A DNA stretch of 61,158 nt from Chitinibacter sp. GC72 (lineage in GTDB: Bacteria; Pseudomonadota; Gammaproteobacteria; Burkholderiales; Chitinibacteraceae): positions 1 through 61,158 of the forward strand of contig NZ_VIRW01000018.1 of assembly GCF_009760905.1 (NCBI RefSeq), written 5' to 3'. The notes beneath the pieces are model-generated. The model saw nothing but the letters and a program-made list of their open reading frames with translations. It was not told the DNA's origin and did not search any database. Position 1 is the stretch's first letter. Every line of letters begins with the position of its first letter. A program made the position numbers and the translations under genes. Positions 9,461 to 22,194 of the stretch are shown here, piece after piece.

Positions 9461-9475
9461 GCACTTAATTAGTGC
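9461..9475. promoter_or_regulatory. Probable NtrC binding site
   Basis: GCACTTAATTAGTGC is a near-perfect dyad matching the NtrC consensus GCAC-N7-GTGC, about 95 bp upstream of the sigma-54 promoter, the usual enhancer distance. A weaker half-site GCACTA is at 9419-9424. Confidence 0.6.
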
Positions 9476-9555
9476 ACGCATCAAGCGCATTGAAACTAAA
9501 TGGCATCTGCTAAACTCATAGCTAAGCCACCCCCGACTCACGCAAGGAGCACCCT

Positions 9556-9816
9556 ATGCTGAAAGATAAATTTTTTGATGAAATCGCTGGCAAGATTTCC
9601 GATGCGATTGCCGCCAGCCCCGCCAAAGATATGGAAAAAAACGTGCGCGCCATGATGGGAAGCGCGTTTAACAAGCTTGATCTGGTGACACGCGAAGAAT
9701 TCGAGATTCAGCAGGAAGTGCTGGCCCGCACGCGCGAGACGGTGACCCAGCTGGAGGCGCGCGTCGCCGATCTGGAAGCGCGCTTGCAAATGAATAACCC
9801 GCAAGACGGAATCTGA
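9556..9816 (+). CDS. ubiK: Ubiquinone biosynthesis accessory factor UbiK (BMFP / YqiC family)
   Basis: An 86-aa protein with the BMFP pattern: an amphipathic N-terminal half (MLKDKFFDEIAGKISDAI, then KDMEKNVRAMM, then FNKLDLVTREEFEIQ) and a C-terminal coiled coil (TQLEARVADLEARL), usual length. UbiK forms trimeric coiled coils, binds membranes and helps UbiJ and the Ubi hydroxylases under aerobic conditions. AAGGAG precedes the ATG by 9 nt. It is divergent from glnK and ends at its own terminator, so it is monocistronic. Confidence 0.93.
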   Translation: MLKDKFFDEIAGKISDAIAASPAKDMEKNVRAMMGSAFNKLDLVTREEFEIQQEVLARTRETVTQLEARVADLEARLQMNNPQDGI

Positions 9817-9855
9817 ACATGTAGTGTTGCTTGGTGAATTACAACAAGCACGATG

Positions 9856-9883
9856 AAAACCGAGCCTTGCGCTCGGTTTTTTT
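9856..9883 (+). terminator. Terminator after ubiK
   Basis: AAAACCGAGC-CTTGC-GCTCGGTTTT stem with a continuing T run. Confidence 0.9.
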
Positions 9884-9923
9884 GTAACATTAAGTAACCT
9901 GATACCACAAGAAAGAGAAAGCT

Positions 9924-10424
9924 GTGCTTGCCCATACCCTGCCTGAAACCCGTTTTGCCATTACCCATGCCAGCATTCTGGATCTGGATGATCTGGCACC
10001 GCTGTTTAGCGCCTATCGCCAGTTTTATATCGATCATGCTCCGCAGTACGCCAATCACTCGCAAAGTAGCGAAGAAGCACGCTCTTTTCTGGCCGAGCGC
10101 CTGGCCGTTGGTGATTCACGTCTGTACCTGGCCCGCGATGCACAAGGCAAGGCGATTGGATTTGCCCAGGTTTATGTTAGCTTTTCGTCAATGGCACTCT
10201 GCCGCTGCTGGGTGCTTAATGATCTGTTTGTCCTACCCGACAATCGTGGCCAGCAGATTGGCGAGGCACTACTGGCGCAAGTTGAACGCGAAGCCAAAGC
10301 CACTGGCGTGGCGATTCTAACGATGGAAACCTCACCGGAAAATGTCCCGGCGCATCGCCTGTATCAGAAAATGGGCTATGTTCGCGAAATGGGGCATTTG
10401 CACTTTGTGCGCAAACTAGCCTAA
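9924..10424 (+). CDS. GNAT-family N-acetyltransferase
   Basis: A 166-aa protein from a GTG start (9924) preceded by AAGAGAAA. It has the GNAT fold signature: a central strand with AIGFAQVYVSF, then the acetyl-CoA motif A region WVLNDLFVLPDNRGQQIGEALL (R/Q-x-x-G-x-G/A type, ~100-120), and the C-terminal NVPAHRLYQKMGYVREMGHLHFVRKL. The substrate is unknown; the ending resembles small-molecule or peptide acetyltransferases. It lies between the ubiK terminator and a dispersed palindrome and appears monocistronic. Confidence 0.88.
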   Translation: MLAHTLPETRFAITHASILDLDDLAPLFSAYRQFYIDHAPQYANHSQSSEEARSFLAERLAVGDSRLYLARDAQGKAIGFAQVYVSFSSMALCRCWVLNDLFVLPDNRGQQIGEALLAQVEREAKATGVAILTMETSPENVPAHRLYQKMGYVREMGHLHFVRKLA

Positions 10425-10438
10425 CACCTAGCAATAGA

Positions 10439-10487
10439 GGGTATAGCACTACAGGGCAATCACAACCTTGCCCACAGCGATATACCC
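10439..10487. repeat. Dispersed palindromic repeat, copy 3
   Basis: GGGTATAGCACTACAGGGCAA (first 20 nt in the left arm) faces TTGCCCACAGCGATATACCC. The internal CAGGGCAA/TTGCCC complement extends the stem. It lies between the GNAT gene and the atp terminator, 15 bp after the GNAT stop. Confidence 0.75.
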
Positions 10488-10504
10488 AACCAAGTGACAG
10501 ACGT

Positions 10505-10533
10505 AAAAAAACCAGCCCGAGGGCTGGTTTTTT
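10505..10533 (-). terminator. Terminator of the atp operon
   Basis: Minus-strand stem AACCAGCCC-TCG-GGGCTGGTT followed by T residues, 27 bp after the atpC stop; A-tracts on both sides make it potentially bidirectional. Confidence 0.9.
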
Positions 10534-10559
10534 AGTGCAAAACCATCGCAGAACGATGA

Positions 10560-10988
10560 TTAGTGGCCGCGCCGTTTGATCTTGTCGATGACAGCAAGTT
10601 TTGCAACTGCTTCGACCAATTCGGCCTGCGCCATGGCAAAATCCATCGTGGAAGCGTGGTTTTTCAACGCTTCCTCGGCCTTGCGCTTAGCTTCCTGCGC
10701 TTTGGCTTCATCGATGTCTGCACCACGAATCGCAGTGTCGGCCAATACCGTTACCCCATCCGGCTGAACTTCGAGCATGCCGCCTGAAACAAACAGGATG
10801 ACATCATCTTCGTTCGAGTTCGCGATCTTGATACGGATCGCGCCCGGGCGAATGCGGGTCAACAGCGGTGCGTGCCGCGGCAAAATACCGATCTCACCCT
10901 TGTCGGCTGGCGCTGAAACAAACTCAGCGACACCAGAGTAGATCAGCTCTTCAGCGCTAACTACGTCCACATGCATGGTCATGGCCAT
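10560..10988 (-). CDS. atpC: ATP synthase epsilon subunit (F1)
   Basis: A 142-aa product with the epsilon beta-sandwich ([15 protein letters not shown], then [19 protein letters not shown], then [19 protein letters not shown]) and a C-terminal helical hairpin. It is part of the central stalk, coupling rotor and catalytic head and inhibiting wasteful hydrolysis. ATG 10988 has AAGGGG 8 nt upstream; two further in-frame ATGs exist within six codons. It is the last gene of the atp operon, 11 bp after atpD and just before the terminator. Confidence 0.97.
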   Translation of the reverse strand: MAMTMHVDVVSAEELIYSGVAEFVSAPADKGEIGILPRHAPLLTRIRPGAIRIKIANSNEDDVILFVSGGMLEVQPDGVTVLADTAIRGADIDEAKAQEAKRKAEEALKNHASTMDFAMAQAELVEAVAKLAVIDKIKRRGH

Positions 10989-10999
10989 TGCTTAACCCC

Positions 11000-13293
<2,294 letters not shown>

Positions 13294-13321
13294 GATCTGA
13301 TCCTTTTATCTACGTCTCAAA

Positions 13322-14863
13322 TCAGTAAGCAGCGCCGGCCTTGAAGGATTCCGCAGCTTTCAGTACAGCAGCTTCATCATCAGAAGAAAGTTCGCCTTTC
13401 TCATCGATGCGCGCCAATACATCAGCGTGGTTTGCCTTGAGGTGGCTCAGGAAAGCAGCTTCGAATGCCAGAGCACGGTCAACTGCAACATCAGCAAATA
13501 CGCCTTTGTTGATCAGCAACAGGGTCACGCCCAGTTCGCCAACTTTCAGTGGGCTGTACTGAGCTTGTTTCATCAACTCAGTGACCAGCTTACCGTTTTC
13601 CAACTGTTTACGAGTCGCTTCGTCCAGATCAGACGCGAACTGGGCAAATGCTGCCAATTCACGGTACTGAGCCAGAGCCAGACGTACACCGCCACCCAGT
13701 TTCTTGATGACTTTAGTCTGCGCTGCGCCACCTACACGTGATACCGAAATACCCGCGTTCATCGCTGGGCGAATACCCGCGTTGAACAAGTCAGTTTCCA
13801 AGAAGATCTGACCGTCAGTAATCGAAATTACGTTAGTTGGTACGAATGCAGATACGTCACCTGCTTGGGTTTCAATGATAGGCAATGCAGTCAAAGAACC
13901 GGTTTTGCCTTTCACAGCGCCGTTAGTCAATTTCTCAACTTCATCAGCGTTGATACGCGCAGCGCGCTCGAGCAGACGAGAGTGGAGATAGAATACGTCG
14001 CCAGGGAAGGCTTCACGACCTGGTGGACGACGCAACAGCAACGAAATTTGACGGTAAGCAACAGCTTGCTTAGACAAATCATCGTAAACAATCAATGCGT
14101 CTTCACCGCGATCGCGGAAGAATTCACCCATCGTGCAACCTGAGTATGCAGCGATGTATTGCAGCGCAGCTGATTCAGAAGCGGCAGCAGCAACGACGAT
14201 GGTATGAGCCAAAGCGCCGTGCTCTTCGAGTTTACGAACCACGTTCGCAATCGAAGATGCTTTCTGGCCAATCGCAACGTAGATACACGTAACACCAGTA
14301 CCCTTCTGGTTGATGATCGCGTCCAGAGCAACGGCGGTCTTGCCGGTCTGACGGTCACCAATGATCAACTCACGCTGACCACGACCTACTGGCACCATAG
14401 TATCGATTGATTTGATACCGGTTTGCAGTGGTTGTGATACAGATTGACGGGCGATAACGCCTGGTGCAATTTTTTCAATCGGAGCTGATTCGGTAGTACC
14501 CAGTGGGCCTTTACCATCGATAGGCTGACCCAAAGCGTTTACTACGCGGCCAACCAGCTCACGACCGACTGGAACTTCCAGAATGCGGCCAGTACATTTA
14601 ACCTCATCGCCTTCGGCGATGTGTTTGTAGTCACCCAGAATTACGGCACCTACGGAATCACGCTCCAGATTGAGCGCCAAGCCGAAGGTATTACCCGGGA
14701 ATTCCAGCATCTCGCCTTGCATAACTTCAGACAGGCCGTGCACGCGCACGATACCGTCAGTTACCGACACAACAGTACCAGTCGTGCTGGCCTGTGCGCC
14801 TTGCGGCAGATTCTGGATCCGAGCTTTAATCAGTTCACTGATTTCGGACGGATTAAGTTGCAT
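13322..14863 (-). CDS. atpA: ATP synthase alpha subunit
   Basis: A 513-aa product, [16 protein letters not shown] at the start, with Walker A GDRQTGKT near 170, [21 protein letters not shown] (in part) near 270, and the arginine-finger region [13 protein letters not shown] near 370. It is the non-catalytic nucleotide-binding subunit of F1. Length matches E. coli (513). It starts 8 bp after atpH ends. Confidence 0.98.
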   Translation of the reverse strand: MQLNPSEISELIKARIQNLPQGAQASTTGTVVSVTDGIVRVHGLSEVMQGEMLEFPGNTFGLALNLERDSVGAVILGDYKHIAEGDEVKCTGRILEVPVGRELVGRVVNALGQPIDGKGPLGTTESAPIEKIAPGVIARQSVSQPLQTGIKSIDTMVPVGRGQRELIIGDRQTGKTAVALDAIINQKGTGVTCIYVAIGQKASSIANVVRKLEEHGALAHTIVVAAAASESAALQYIAAYSGCTMGEFFRDRGEDALIVYDDLSKQAVAYRQISLLLRRPPGREAFPGDVFYLHSRLLERAARINADEVEKLTNGAVKGKTGSLTALPIIETQAGDVSAFVPTNVISITDGQIFLETDLFNAGIRPAMNAGISVSRVGGAAQTKVIKKLGGGVRLALAQYRELAAFAQFASDLDEATRKQLENGKLVTELMKQAQYSPLKVGELGVTLLLINKGVFADVAVDRALAFEAAFLSHLKANHADVLARIDEKGELSSDDEAAVLKAAESFKAGAAY

Positions 14864-14871
14864 GATTTCTC

Positions 14872-15408
14872 CTAACTCTTCAGGCTCGTTGCAAGAGCAG
14901 TTAATTTGCCGCGTACTGAGGCATCAATAACCAGATCACCGATCGTTACTTTCACACCACCGATCAAATCGGGGTTTACGCTAACATCGGCTGTGATCTT
15001 GCGTTTGAGTTGCTGATTGAGCGTAGCCGTCAGTTCGGCCAGTTGGGCATCAGTCACAGCAAAAGCAGACTCGATATGCGCTTGCGCTACACCTTCGTCT
15101 GCCGCTTTCAGTTCTTCGAATAAAGCCGCTACGGCCGGAAGGGCCGTAAAGCGACTGTTTTCAATCACTGTTGCCAGGAAGTTTTTAACCTCTGCGTTAG
15201 CATCAACGCCCAGGAGCCCGACCAACAGCTCCTGAACCTGAGTAGCAGAACACTTTGGATTAGCCACTACGTCAAGGGCATCCTTGTTCCCTGCGATGCT
15301 CGCAAGGTTGGCAAGTACGTCCGACCACAGAGGCAAGGTATTGCTCTCTTTGGCCAAGCGGAATACCGCTTCAGCGTAGGGTCTAGCGACGGTTATAAGT
15401 TCTGCCAT
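14872..15408 (-). CDS. atpH: ATP synthase delta subunit
   Basis: A 178-aa product beginning [21 protein letters not shown] and ending with the conserved [26 protein letters not shown] region. It sits on top of F1 and binds the b-subunit peripheral stalk. It is in the operon with 8-bp spacers on both sides, and its length is typical. Confidence 0.97.
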   Translation of the reverse strand: MAELITVARPYAEAVFRLAKESNTLPLWSDVLANLASIAGNKDALDVVANPKCSATQVQELLVGLLGVDANAEVKNFLATVIENSRFTALPAVAALFEELKAADEGVAQAHIESAFAVTDAQLAELTATLNQQLKRKITADVSVNPDLIGGVKVTIGDLVIDASVRGKLTALATSLKS

Positions 15409-15416
15409 GACTGTTC

Positions 15417-15887
15417 TTACAATTCCGCTTTGATAGATGACAGCATTTCAGCATGCTTGGCAGCGTCTACTTCGCGCTGCAGAATCTTCTCGGCACCAGC
15501 GACTGCCAAAGAGGCAACTTGCTGACGGAGTGTTTCTTTTGCATGTTGAATTTGCTGCTCGATTTCACCTTGAGCGCCAGCGATCAGGCGTTCGCCTTCA
15601 ACTTTGGCATGGCTCTTGGCTTCATCGACGAGTTGTGCAGCGCGCTTTTCCGCTTGAGCAATGATCTCGGCTGCCTGTTGCTTCGCTTCACGCAGTTTGT
15701 CTGCTGATTTTTTCTCAGCATTTTCAAGATCTTGCTTTGCACGGTCAGCCGCAGCCAAGCCATCAGCGATGCGCTTGGCGCGCTCATCCATCATCTTGGT
15801 CAGCGGAGGCCAAACAAACTTCATCGTGAACCAGATCAGGATCGCGAAAGTGATCATCTGACCTATGAGAGACGAATTAAATTCCAC
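15417..15887 (-). CDS. atpF: ATP synthase b subunit
   Basis: A 156-aa product: one N-terminal membrane helix ([20 protein letters not shown]) followed by a long Ala/Lys/Glu-rich helix (to the C-terminus) that makes the dimeric peripheral stalk. Length equals E. coli b (156). Confidence 0.97.
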   Translation of the reverse strand: MEFNSSLIGQMITFAILIWFTMKFVWPPLTKMMDERAKRIADGLAAADRAKQDLENAEKKSADKLREAKQQAAEIIAQAEKRAAQLVDEAKSHAKVEGERLIAGAQGEIEQQIQHAKETLRQQVASLAVAGAEKILQREVDAAKHAEMLSSIKAEL

Positions 15888-15920
15888 GCTGAATGTCCTC
15901 CTTAAAGGCTGATCAAATGA

Positions 15921-16223
<303 letters not shown>

Positions 16224-16302
16224 TTAAATCAAATTTACTAGGTTGGGTAAAACTGTGTCCGACGTCGTGCACCCAACCGACACACGCCAACGGACAGAAA
16301 TC

Positions 16303-17474
<1,172 letters not shown>

Positions 17475-17500
17475 CGTCCCACCGTAAGTGAAACCCCGCG

Positions 17501-17530
17501 ATTATACGGAGTAGATTTGCCCTACGTCAA
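17501..17530 (-). promoter_or_regulatory. Sigma-70 promoter of the atp operon
   Basis: On the minus strand TTGACG (17530-17525), an 18-bp spacer and a perfect TATAAT (17506-17501) precede atpI. Transcription would start near 17494, leaving a leader of about 20 nt. This is the best sigma-70 match I saw in the window. Confidence 0.85.
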
Positions 17531-17663
17531 TTTTACACATTGACTTAGCGGCATTTATTTTTCAAATGATGCCAGACGGGTAAAGAGAAAAGCCTTTCTT
17601 TTTAAACGAGTAATCATCAATTCAGGATTGTCGCCACTTTTTGGTGCAGGCAGCGCACCAGAT

Positions 17664-18524
17664 TTACATCCTTGCCAACAAGGCGTCCAGCTGGGCTTCG
17701 TTTTCATACTCAATAGTAATTTTGCCCTGCCCCTGCTTGCCCGTTACAATCCGTACCTTGGTCCCCAAACGCGCCGAAAGGTTCTCCTGACGCGCAATAA
17801 TTTGCGGATCGGCAGCCAAAACCGGGTTTTGCTGCGGCTCGGCCTGCATTTTTTTCACCAGCGCCTCTACTTCGCGCACCGACAGACCTTTAAGCACCAC
17901 ATGCCTAGCCGCTTCCAGCTGACGATCTTCGCTCAGCGGCAGCAAGGCACGGGCGTGCCCCATATCCAGCTGCCCGGCGAGCAACATCTCGCGCACTGCA
18001 GGCGCCAGATTCAATAATCGCAGCAGATTGGCCACCGCCGAGCGCGACTTACCCAAAGCCTGCGCCGCTGCTTCCTGCGTCAGACCAAACTCGTCAACCA
18101 GGCGCTGAATGCCGATCGCTTCTTCGAGCGGATTCAGATTTTCCCGCTGGATATTCTCGATCAGGGCCATCGCCAGCGCCGCTTCGTCAGCAATGTCGCG
18201 CACCAACGCCGGAATTTCGGTCAAGCCCGCCAGCTGCGCCGCACGCCAGCGACGCTCGCCGGCGATGATTTCATAACGCTCGGCCTCCGCAGACTGATTG
18301 CTCGCAATCGAGCGCACCAGTATCGGCTGCATCAGGCCTTGCGCGCGAATCGACGCCGCTAGCTCTTGCAATGCGTCTTCGTCCATCAACGAGCGAGGCT
18401 GATATTTGCCCGGCTGCAGCAGCTCAACAGCCAGCGTTTTAAGCTCGTCGCTGGCCGATGGCTCGCCCATCAAGGCATCAAGACCACGCCCCAGACCTTT
18501 GAATTTTTTACTGACCATTACCAT
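17664..18524 (-). CDS. parB: Chromosome partitioning protein ParB (Spo0J family)
   Basis: A 286-aa product: KKFKGLGRGLDALMGE at the N-terminus, CTP-binding/hydrolysing motifs (GKYQPRS ~37, then GERRWRAAQLAGL ~90, then ENIQRENLNPLEEA ~120), the HTH (LTQEAAAQALGKSRSAVANLLRLL, in part) and a C-terminal dimerisation domain. It loads at parS sites as a sliding clamp and directs origin segregation with ParA. It follows parA by 76 bp. I did not see a convincing parS site inside the window. Confidence 0.97.
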   Translation of the reverse strand: MVMVSKKFKGLGRGLDALMGEPSASDELKTLAVELLQPGKYQPRSLMDEDALQELAASIRAQGLMQPILVRSIASNQSAEAERYEIIAGERRWRAAQLAGLTEIPALVRDIADEAALAMALIENIQRENLNPLEEAIGIQRLVDEFGLTQEAAAQALGKSRSAVANLLRLLNLAPAVREMLLAGQLDMGHARALLPLSEDRQLEAARHVVLKGLSVREVEALVKKMQAEPQQNPVLAADPQIIARQENLSARLGTKVRIVTGKQGQGKITIEYENEAQLDALLARM

Positions 18525-18541
18525 TCCAACGATTATTGATT

Positions 18542-18590
18542 GGGGTATCTATCGCAAAGCCAAGCTGGCTATGCTTTTGCAGCCATTACC
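18542..18590. repeat. Dispersed palindromic repeat, degenerate copy
   Basis: GGGGTATCTATCGCAAAGC faces GCTTTTGCAGCCATTACC in the 76-bp parA-parB spacer. The arms resemble the family (GGGTAT..ATCGC / GCAGCcaTtACC) but with more mismatches, so membership is tentative. Confidence 0.4.
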
Positions 18591-18600
18591 ACTACATCCA

Positions 18601-19386
18601 TTACATTACGGGCATGGCTTCTTGTACGCCATGACGCGCCAGCAACTCTTCGGCCAGCGCCAGGTAGGCTTGCGCGCCTTTGGATGATTTGTCGTAAGCC
18701 AGAATCGGGCGGCCATAGCTCGGCGCTTCGGCCAGCCGCACATTACGCGGAATCACGGTGTGATACAGCTTGCTGGTGAAATGCTTCACTAGCTGATCGG
18801 ACACCTGCTGCGCCAGCGTCGAGCGCGGGTCAAACATCGTGCGCAGCAAGCCTTCGATTTCAATTTTGCGATTGAGATTTTGCTTGATGCGTTTGAGCGT
18901 ATTGACCAGATCGGACAAACCTTCGAGCGCGTAATATTCGCACTGCATCGGGATCATCACCGCGTCGGCGGCAACCAGACCATTGAGCGTCAGCAAATTA
19001 AGCGCCGGCGGGCAATCGAGAATGACAAAATCATATTGCCCCGCCACTTGTGCCAGCGCTGTTTTCAGCCGCATTTCTCGCGCTTCGGCATCCACCAGCT
19101 CAACCTCGGCACCGGCCAGATCACGGCTGGCGGGCAAGACATCAAAGCCACCCGACTCGGAGCGTTTCACCGTTGCGGCCATCTCGGACTCACCAATCAG
19201 CAGCGAATACACCGAATGGCGCAATTTGGTTTTATCGATGCCCGAGCCCATGGTGGCATTGGCCTGCGGATCGAGATCAACCAGCAACACCTGCTTGCCC
19301 AAATGCGCAAGGCTGGCGGCCAGATTGACGGCGGTGGTGGTTTTACCAACGCCCCCTTTTTGATTCGCAATCGCCAATATTTTCAT
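18601..19386 (-). CDS. parA: Chromosome partitioning ATPase ParA (Soj)
   Basis: A 261-aa product starting MKILAIANQKGGVGKTTTAV, the deviant Walker A of ParA/MinD ATPases. It also has DLDPQANATMGSG (~40), VILDCPPALNLLTLN (Walker B, ~120) and PMQCEYYALEGLSDLV. It binds DNA non-specifically as an ATP dimer and forms the gradient that moves ParB-parS complexes. It lies between rsmG and parB. Confidence 0.97.
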   Translation of the reverse strand: MKILAIANQKGGVGKTTTAVNLAASLAHLGKQVLLVDLDPQANATMGSGIDKTKLRHSVYSLLIGESEMAATVKRSESGGFDVLPASRDLAGAEVELVDAEAREMRLKTALAQVAGQYDFVILDCPPALNLLTLNGLVAADAVMIPMQCEYYALEGLSDLVNTLKRIKQNLNRKIEIEGLLRTMFDPRSTLAQQVSDQLVKHFTSKLYHTVIPRNVRLAEAPSYGRPILAYDKSSKGAQAYLALAEELLARHGVQEAMPVM

Positions 19387-19475
19387 TCATCCACTCTCTG
19401 TGCTCAGACCTTCACCGATTTGCTAGTTTACTCGGACAGCGCGGTTTTTTGATGGCAAATCGACGCGCAGCAATA

Positions 19476-20126
19476 TTAAGTCCGCTTGCGGATGTGCACT
19501 AAATGCCGCTCGGCGTCCAATCCAGGCACGTGCAGCGCATCAATATGGTCGACGTATACGTTGGCAGACAAGCCTGCAGCTTCCTCCTGGGGATATACCC
19601 CTTTGAGTGCAGCCCATTTACCCCCATCAGCCAGCAAATGCTCGGTCCAGCGAATAAAGTCGCTCAAGTCGGCAAATGCCCGCGAAGTAATCACGTCAAA
19701 TGGCGTATCGGCCTGCACGGCCTCGACTCGCCCGGTCACAATCTGGACATTGGGCAAAGCCAGCTCCAACACGGCCTGACGCAAAAACGTGGTTTTTTTA
19801 TGATTGGAGTCGAGCAAAGTCAGTTTCCAGTCCGGACGCGCGATCGCAAACGGAATCCCCGGCGTGCCAAAGCCCGAGCCGACATCCACCATGCGGAGCG
19901 GCGTTGCAGGCAGGTGTTTGAGCGGTGCGAGCGAGTCGAGCAAATGGTGTGTCACCATGCGTTTGGGTTCGCGAATCGCAGTCAGGCTGTAGGTTTTATT
20001 CCATTTTTGCAGCAGCGCCACGTAGGCCAGCAGTTTGCTCTGCTGCGCCGCATCCAGCGGCAAATCCATTTCCGCCAGGCCTTGCGCCAGCATCGCCGCC
20101 AAATGGCCGTTCATAGCGTCACTCAT
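19476..20126 (-). CDS. rsmG: 16S rRNA (guanine-N7)-methyltransferase RsmG (GidB)
   Basis: A 216-aa product with [16 protein letters not shown] (~40), the SAM-binding [16 protein letters not shown] (~82) and [13 protein letters not shown]. It methylates G527 (E. coli numbering) of 16S rRNA; its loss gives low-level streptomycin resistance in many bacteria. Its ATG overlaps the mnmG stop by 4 bp (ATGA), implying translational coupling. Confidence 0.97.
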   Translation of the reverse strand: MSDAMNGHLAAMLAQGLAEMDLPLDAAQQSKLLAYVALLQKWNKTYSLTAIREPKRMVTHHLLDSLAPLKHLPATPLRMVDVGSGFGTPGIPFAIARPDWKLTLLDSNHKKTTFLRQAVLELALPNVQIVTGRVEAVQADTPFDVITSRAFADLSDFIRWTEHLLADGGKWAALKGVYPQEEAAGLSANVYVDHIDALHVPGLDAERHLVHIRKRT

Positions 20127-22036
20127 TGGACATCCTTTACGGCCGGCTCATCGGCAACTGCCGCCATACGACTTTTCTTGATGTACACCACCAACAGCGC
20201 AATCGCGGCCGGTGTGACACCGGAAATTCGCGAGGCAATACCCAGTGTTTGCGGGCGCTGCGTACTCAATTTCTGCTGAATTTCTTTCGACAAGCCCGGC
20301 ACCTGGGTGAAGTCAAAATCATCGGGCAGAGCCACGTCTTCCAGCGTATCGCGCTTGGCGACTTCGCCTTGCTGGCGCTCGATATAACCTTGGTATTTCA
20401 CCTGGATTTCAATTTGCTCGGCGACTTTTTCATCCGCCACGCCGGGACCTGCGACTTCCAGACTCATCAGGCTTTCGTAGGTGACTTCCGGACGGCGCAG
20501 CAGGTCGGCCAGCGTGTACTCGCGTTCAATCGCCTTGCCCAATACTCGTTCGGCTTCTGCTGCGACCAGAATACGCGGGTTCACCCACGTTGATTTCAGA
20601 CGCTCGAATTCCTGCGAGATCGATTCGCGTTTTTCGCTGAACAAAGCCCATTGCGCATCGCCAACCAGACCAAGGCGGCGGCCGTGCTCGGTCAGGCGCA
20701 AATCGGCGTTGTCTTCGCGCAATTGCAAGCGGAACTCAGCGCGGCTGGTAAACATACGGTATGGCTCGGTAACGCCCTTGGTGATTAGATCGTCGACCAA
20801 TACCCCCAGATAGGCTTCGTCGCGGCCTGGGCACCACGGCGCTTCGTCGCGGGCATACAGCGCAGCGTTCAAGCCAGCAAACAAGCCTTGCGCCGCAGCT
20901 TCTTCGTAACCGGTAGTCCCGTTAATCTGGCCCGCAAAATACAGACCTTTGATCGCTTTCGATTCAAAACTGTTTTTCAATGCGCGCGGATCGAAATAAT
21001 CGTATTCAATCGCATAGCCCGGGCGCAGAATGCGCGCGTTTTCCAAGCCTTCAATCGATTGCAAAGCCGCGAGTTGAATATCAAACGGCAAACTGGTTGA
21101 AATGCCGTTTGGATAAAATTCATTGGTATCAAGGCCTTCGGGTTCAAGGAAAATCTGATGACTGTCTTTATCGGCAAAACGGTTGATTTTGTCTTCGATA
21201 CTTGGGCAATAGCGCGGGCCCACGCCTTCAATCTTGCCGGTAAACATCGGGCTGCGATCAAAACCGCTGCGGATAATATCGTGCGTTTTCAGGTTGGTAT
21301 GCGCGATCCAGCACGGCAGTTGCTTCGGGTGCATCTCGCGCGAGCCGCGCAATGAAAACACCGGCTCAGGCGTATCACCCGGTTGAATGCCGAGCACGTC
21401 AAAATTGATCGTGCGGCCATCAATGCGCGGTGGCGTACCAGTTTTCAGGCGGCCGACAGGCAGTTGTAATTCGCGCAATTTTTGCGACAAGGTAATCGAC
21501 GCCGGATCGCCAGCGCGACCGCCAACGTGATTTTCCAGGCCAACGTGGATTTTGCCGCCAAGGAAAGTACCGGCCGTTAGCACCACGGCGCTGGCGCGGA
21601 ACTCGATGCCGATTTGCGTGACCGCACCAACGACTTTGTCGCCGTCCAGAATCAGGTCATCAACGGCTTGCTGGAACAGGTCGAGGTTCGGCTGATTTTC
21701 CAGCATATGGCGAATCGCCGCTTTGTAGCGCACGCGATCAGCCTGCGCCCGCGTCGCGCGCACTGCCGGGCCTTTACTGGAATTGAGCGTTTTAAACTGG
21801 ATGCCGCTCATATCAGTCGCCAAAGCCATCGCGCCGCCGAGCGCGTCGACTTCCTTGACCAAATGGCCTTTGCCGATACCGCCAATCGAAGGGTTGCAAC
21901 TCATCTGCCCCAGCGTTTCGATATTGTGCGTGAGCAGCAAGGTTTTGCGCCCCATGCGCGCGCTGGCCAGCGCAGCTTCGGTGCCAGCATGGCCGCCACC
22001 AACAACAATCACATCATAACGATCAGGGTAAAGCAT
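20123..22036 (-). CDS. mnmG: tRNA U34 carboxymethylaminomethyl-modifying enzyme MnmG (GidA)
   Basis: A 637-aa product from ATG 22036 ([18 protein letters not shown]); the 11 extra upstream codons in the ORF are not family sequence. The FAD-binding [17 protein letters not shown], the [16 protein letters not shown] motif, [21 protein letters not shown] and the C-terminal MnmE-interaction region are all present. With MnmE it modifies the wobble uridine of several tRNAs. It is the first gene of the mnmG-rsmG-parA-parB run, an order common near the origin in many bacteria. Confidence 0.97.
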   Translation of the reverse strand: MLYPDRYDVIVVGGGHAGTEAALASARMGRKTLLLTHNIETLGQMSCNPSIGGIGKGHLVKEVDALGGAMALATDMSGIQFKTLNSSKGPAVRATRAQADRVRYKAAIRHMLENQPNLDLFQQAVDDLILDGDKVVGAVTQIGIEFRASAVVLTAGTFLGGKIHVGLENHVGGRAGDPASITLSQKLRELQLPVGRLKTGTPPRIDGRTINFDVLGIQPGDTPEPVFSLRGSREMHPKQLPCWIAHTNLKTHDIIRSGFDRSPMFTGKIEGVGPRYCPSIEDKINRFADKDSHQIFLEPEGLDTNEFYPNGISTSLPFDIQLAALQSIEGLENARILRPGYAIEYDYFDPRALKNSFESKAIKGLYFAGQINGTTGYEEAAAQGLFAGLNAALYARDEAPWCPGRDEAYLGVLVDDLITKGVTEPYRMFTSRAEFRLQLREDNADLRLTEHGRRLGLVGDAQWALFSEKRESISQEFERLKSTWVNPRILVAAEAERVLGKAIEREYTLADLLRRPEVTYESLMSLEVAGPGVADEKVAEQIEIQVKYQGYIERQQGEVAKRDTLEDVALPDDFDFTQVPGLSKEIQQKLSTQRPQTLGIASRISGVTPAAIALLVVYIKKSRMAAVADEPAVKDVQ

Positions 22037-22194
22037 GGCGCATGGCCTCGAACAGCGGTAAAGGGGCAATATTCTACGCTAAAACAGGCACTTGGGTAAG
22101 CAAGATAGATGCTCATCATCATCATGAAAATTTCAGTTAGCGCTGCAAACTTGCTCTACAGTAATAAGAACCGTTTCTATATAAGGGATAAAAT

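Noticed and set aside
17475-22069. parS site or oriC near parAB/mnmG
   Set aside because: No sequence close to TGTTTCACGTGAAACA and no cluster of DnaA boxes seen by eye; the conserved gene order alone does not prove an origin here.
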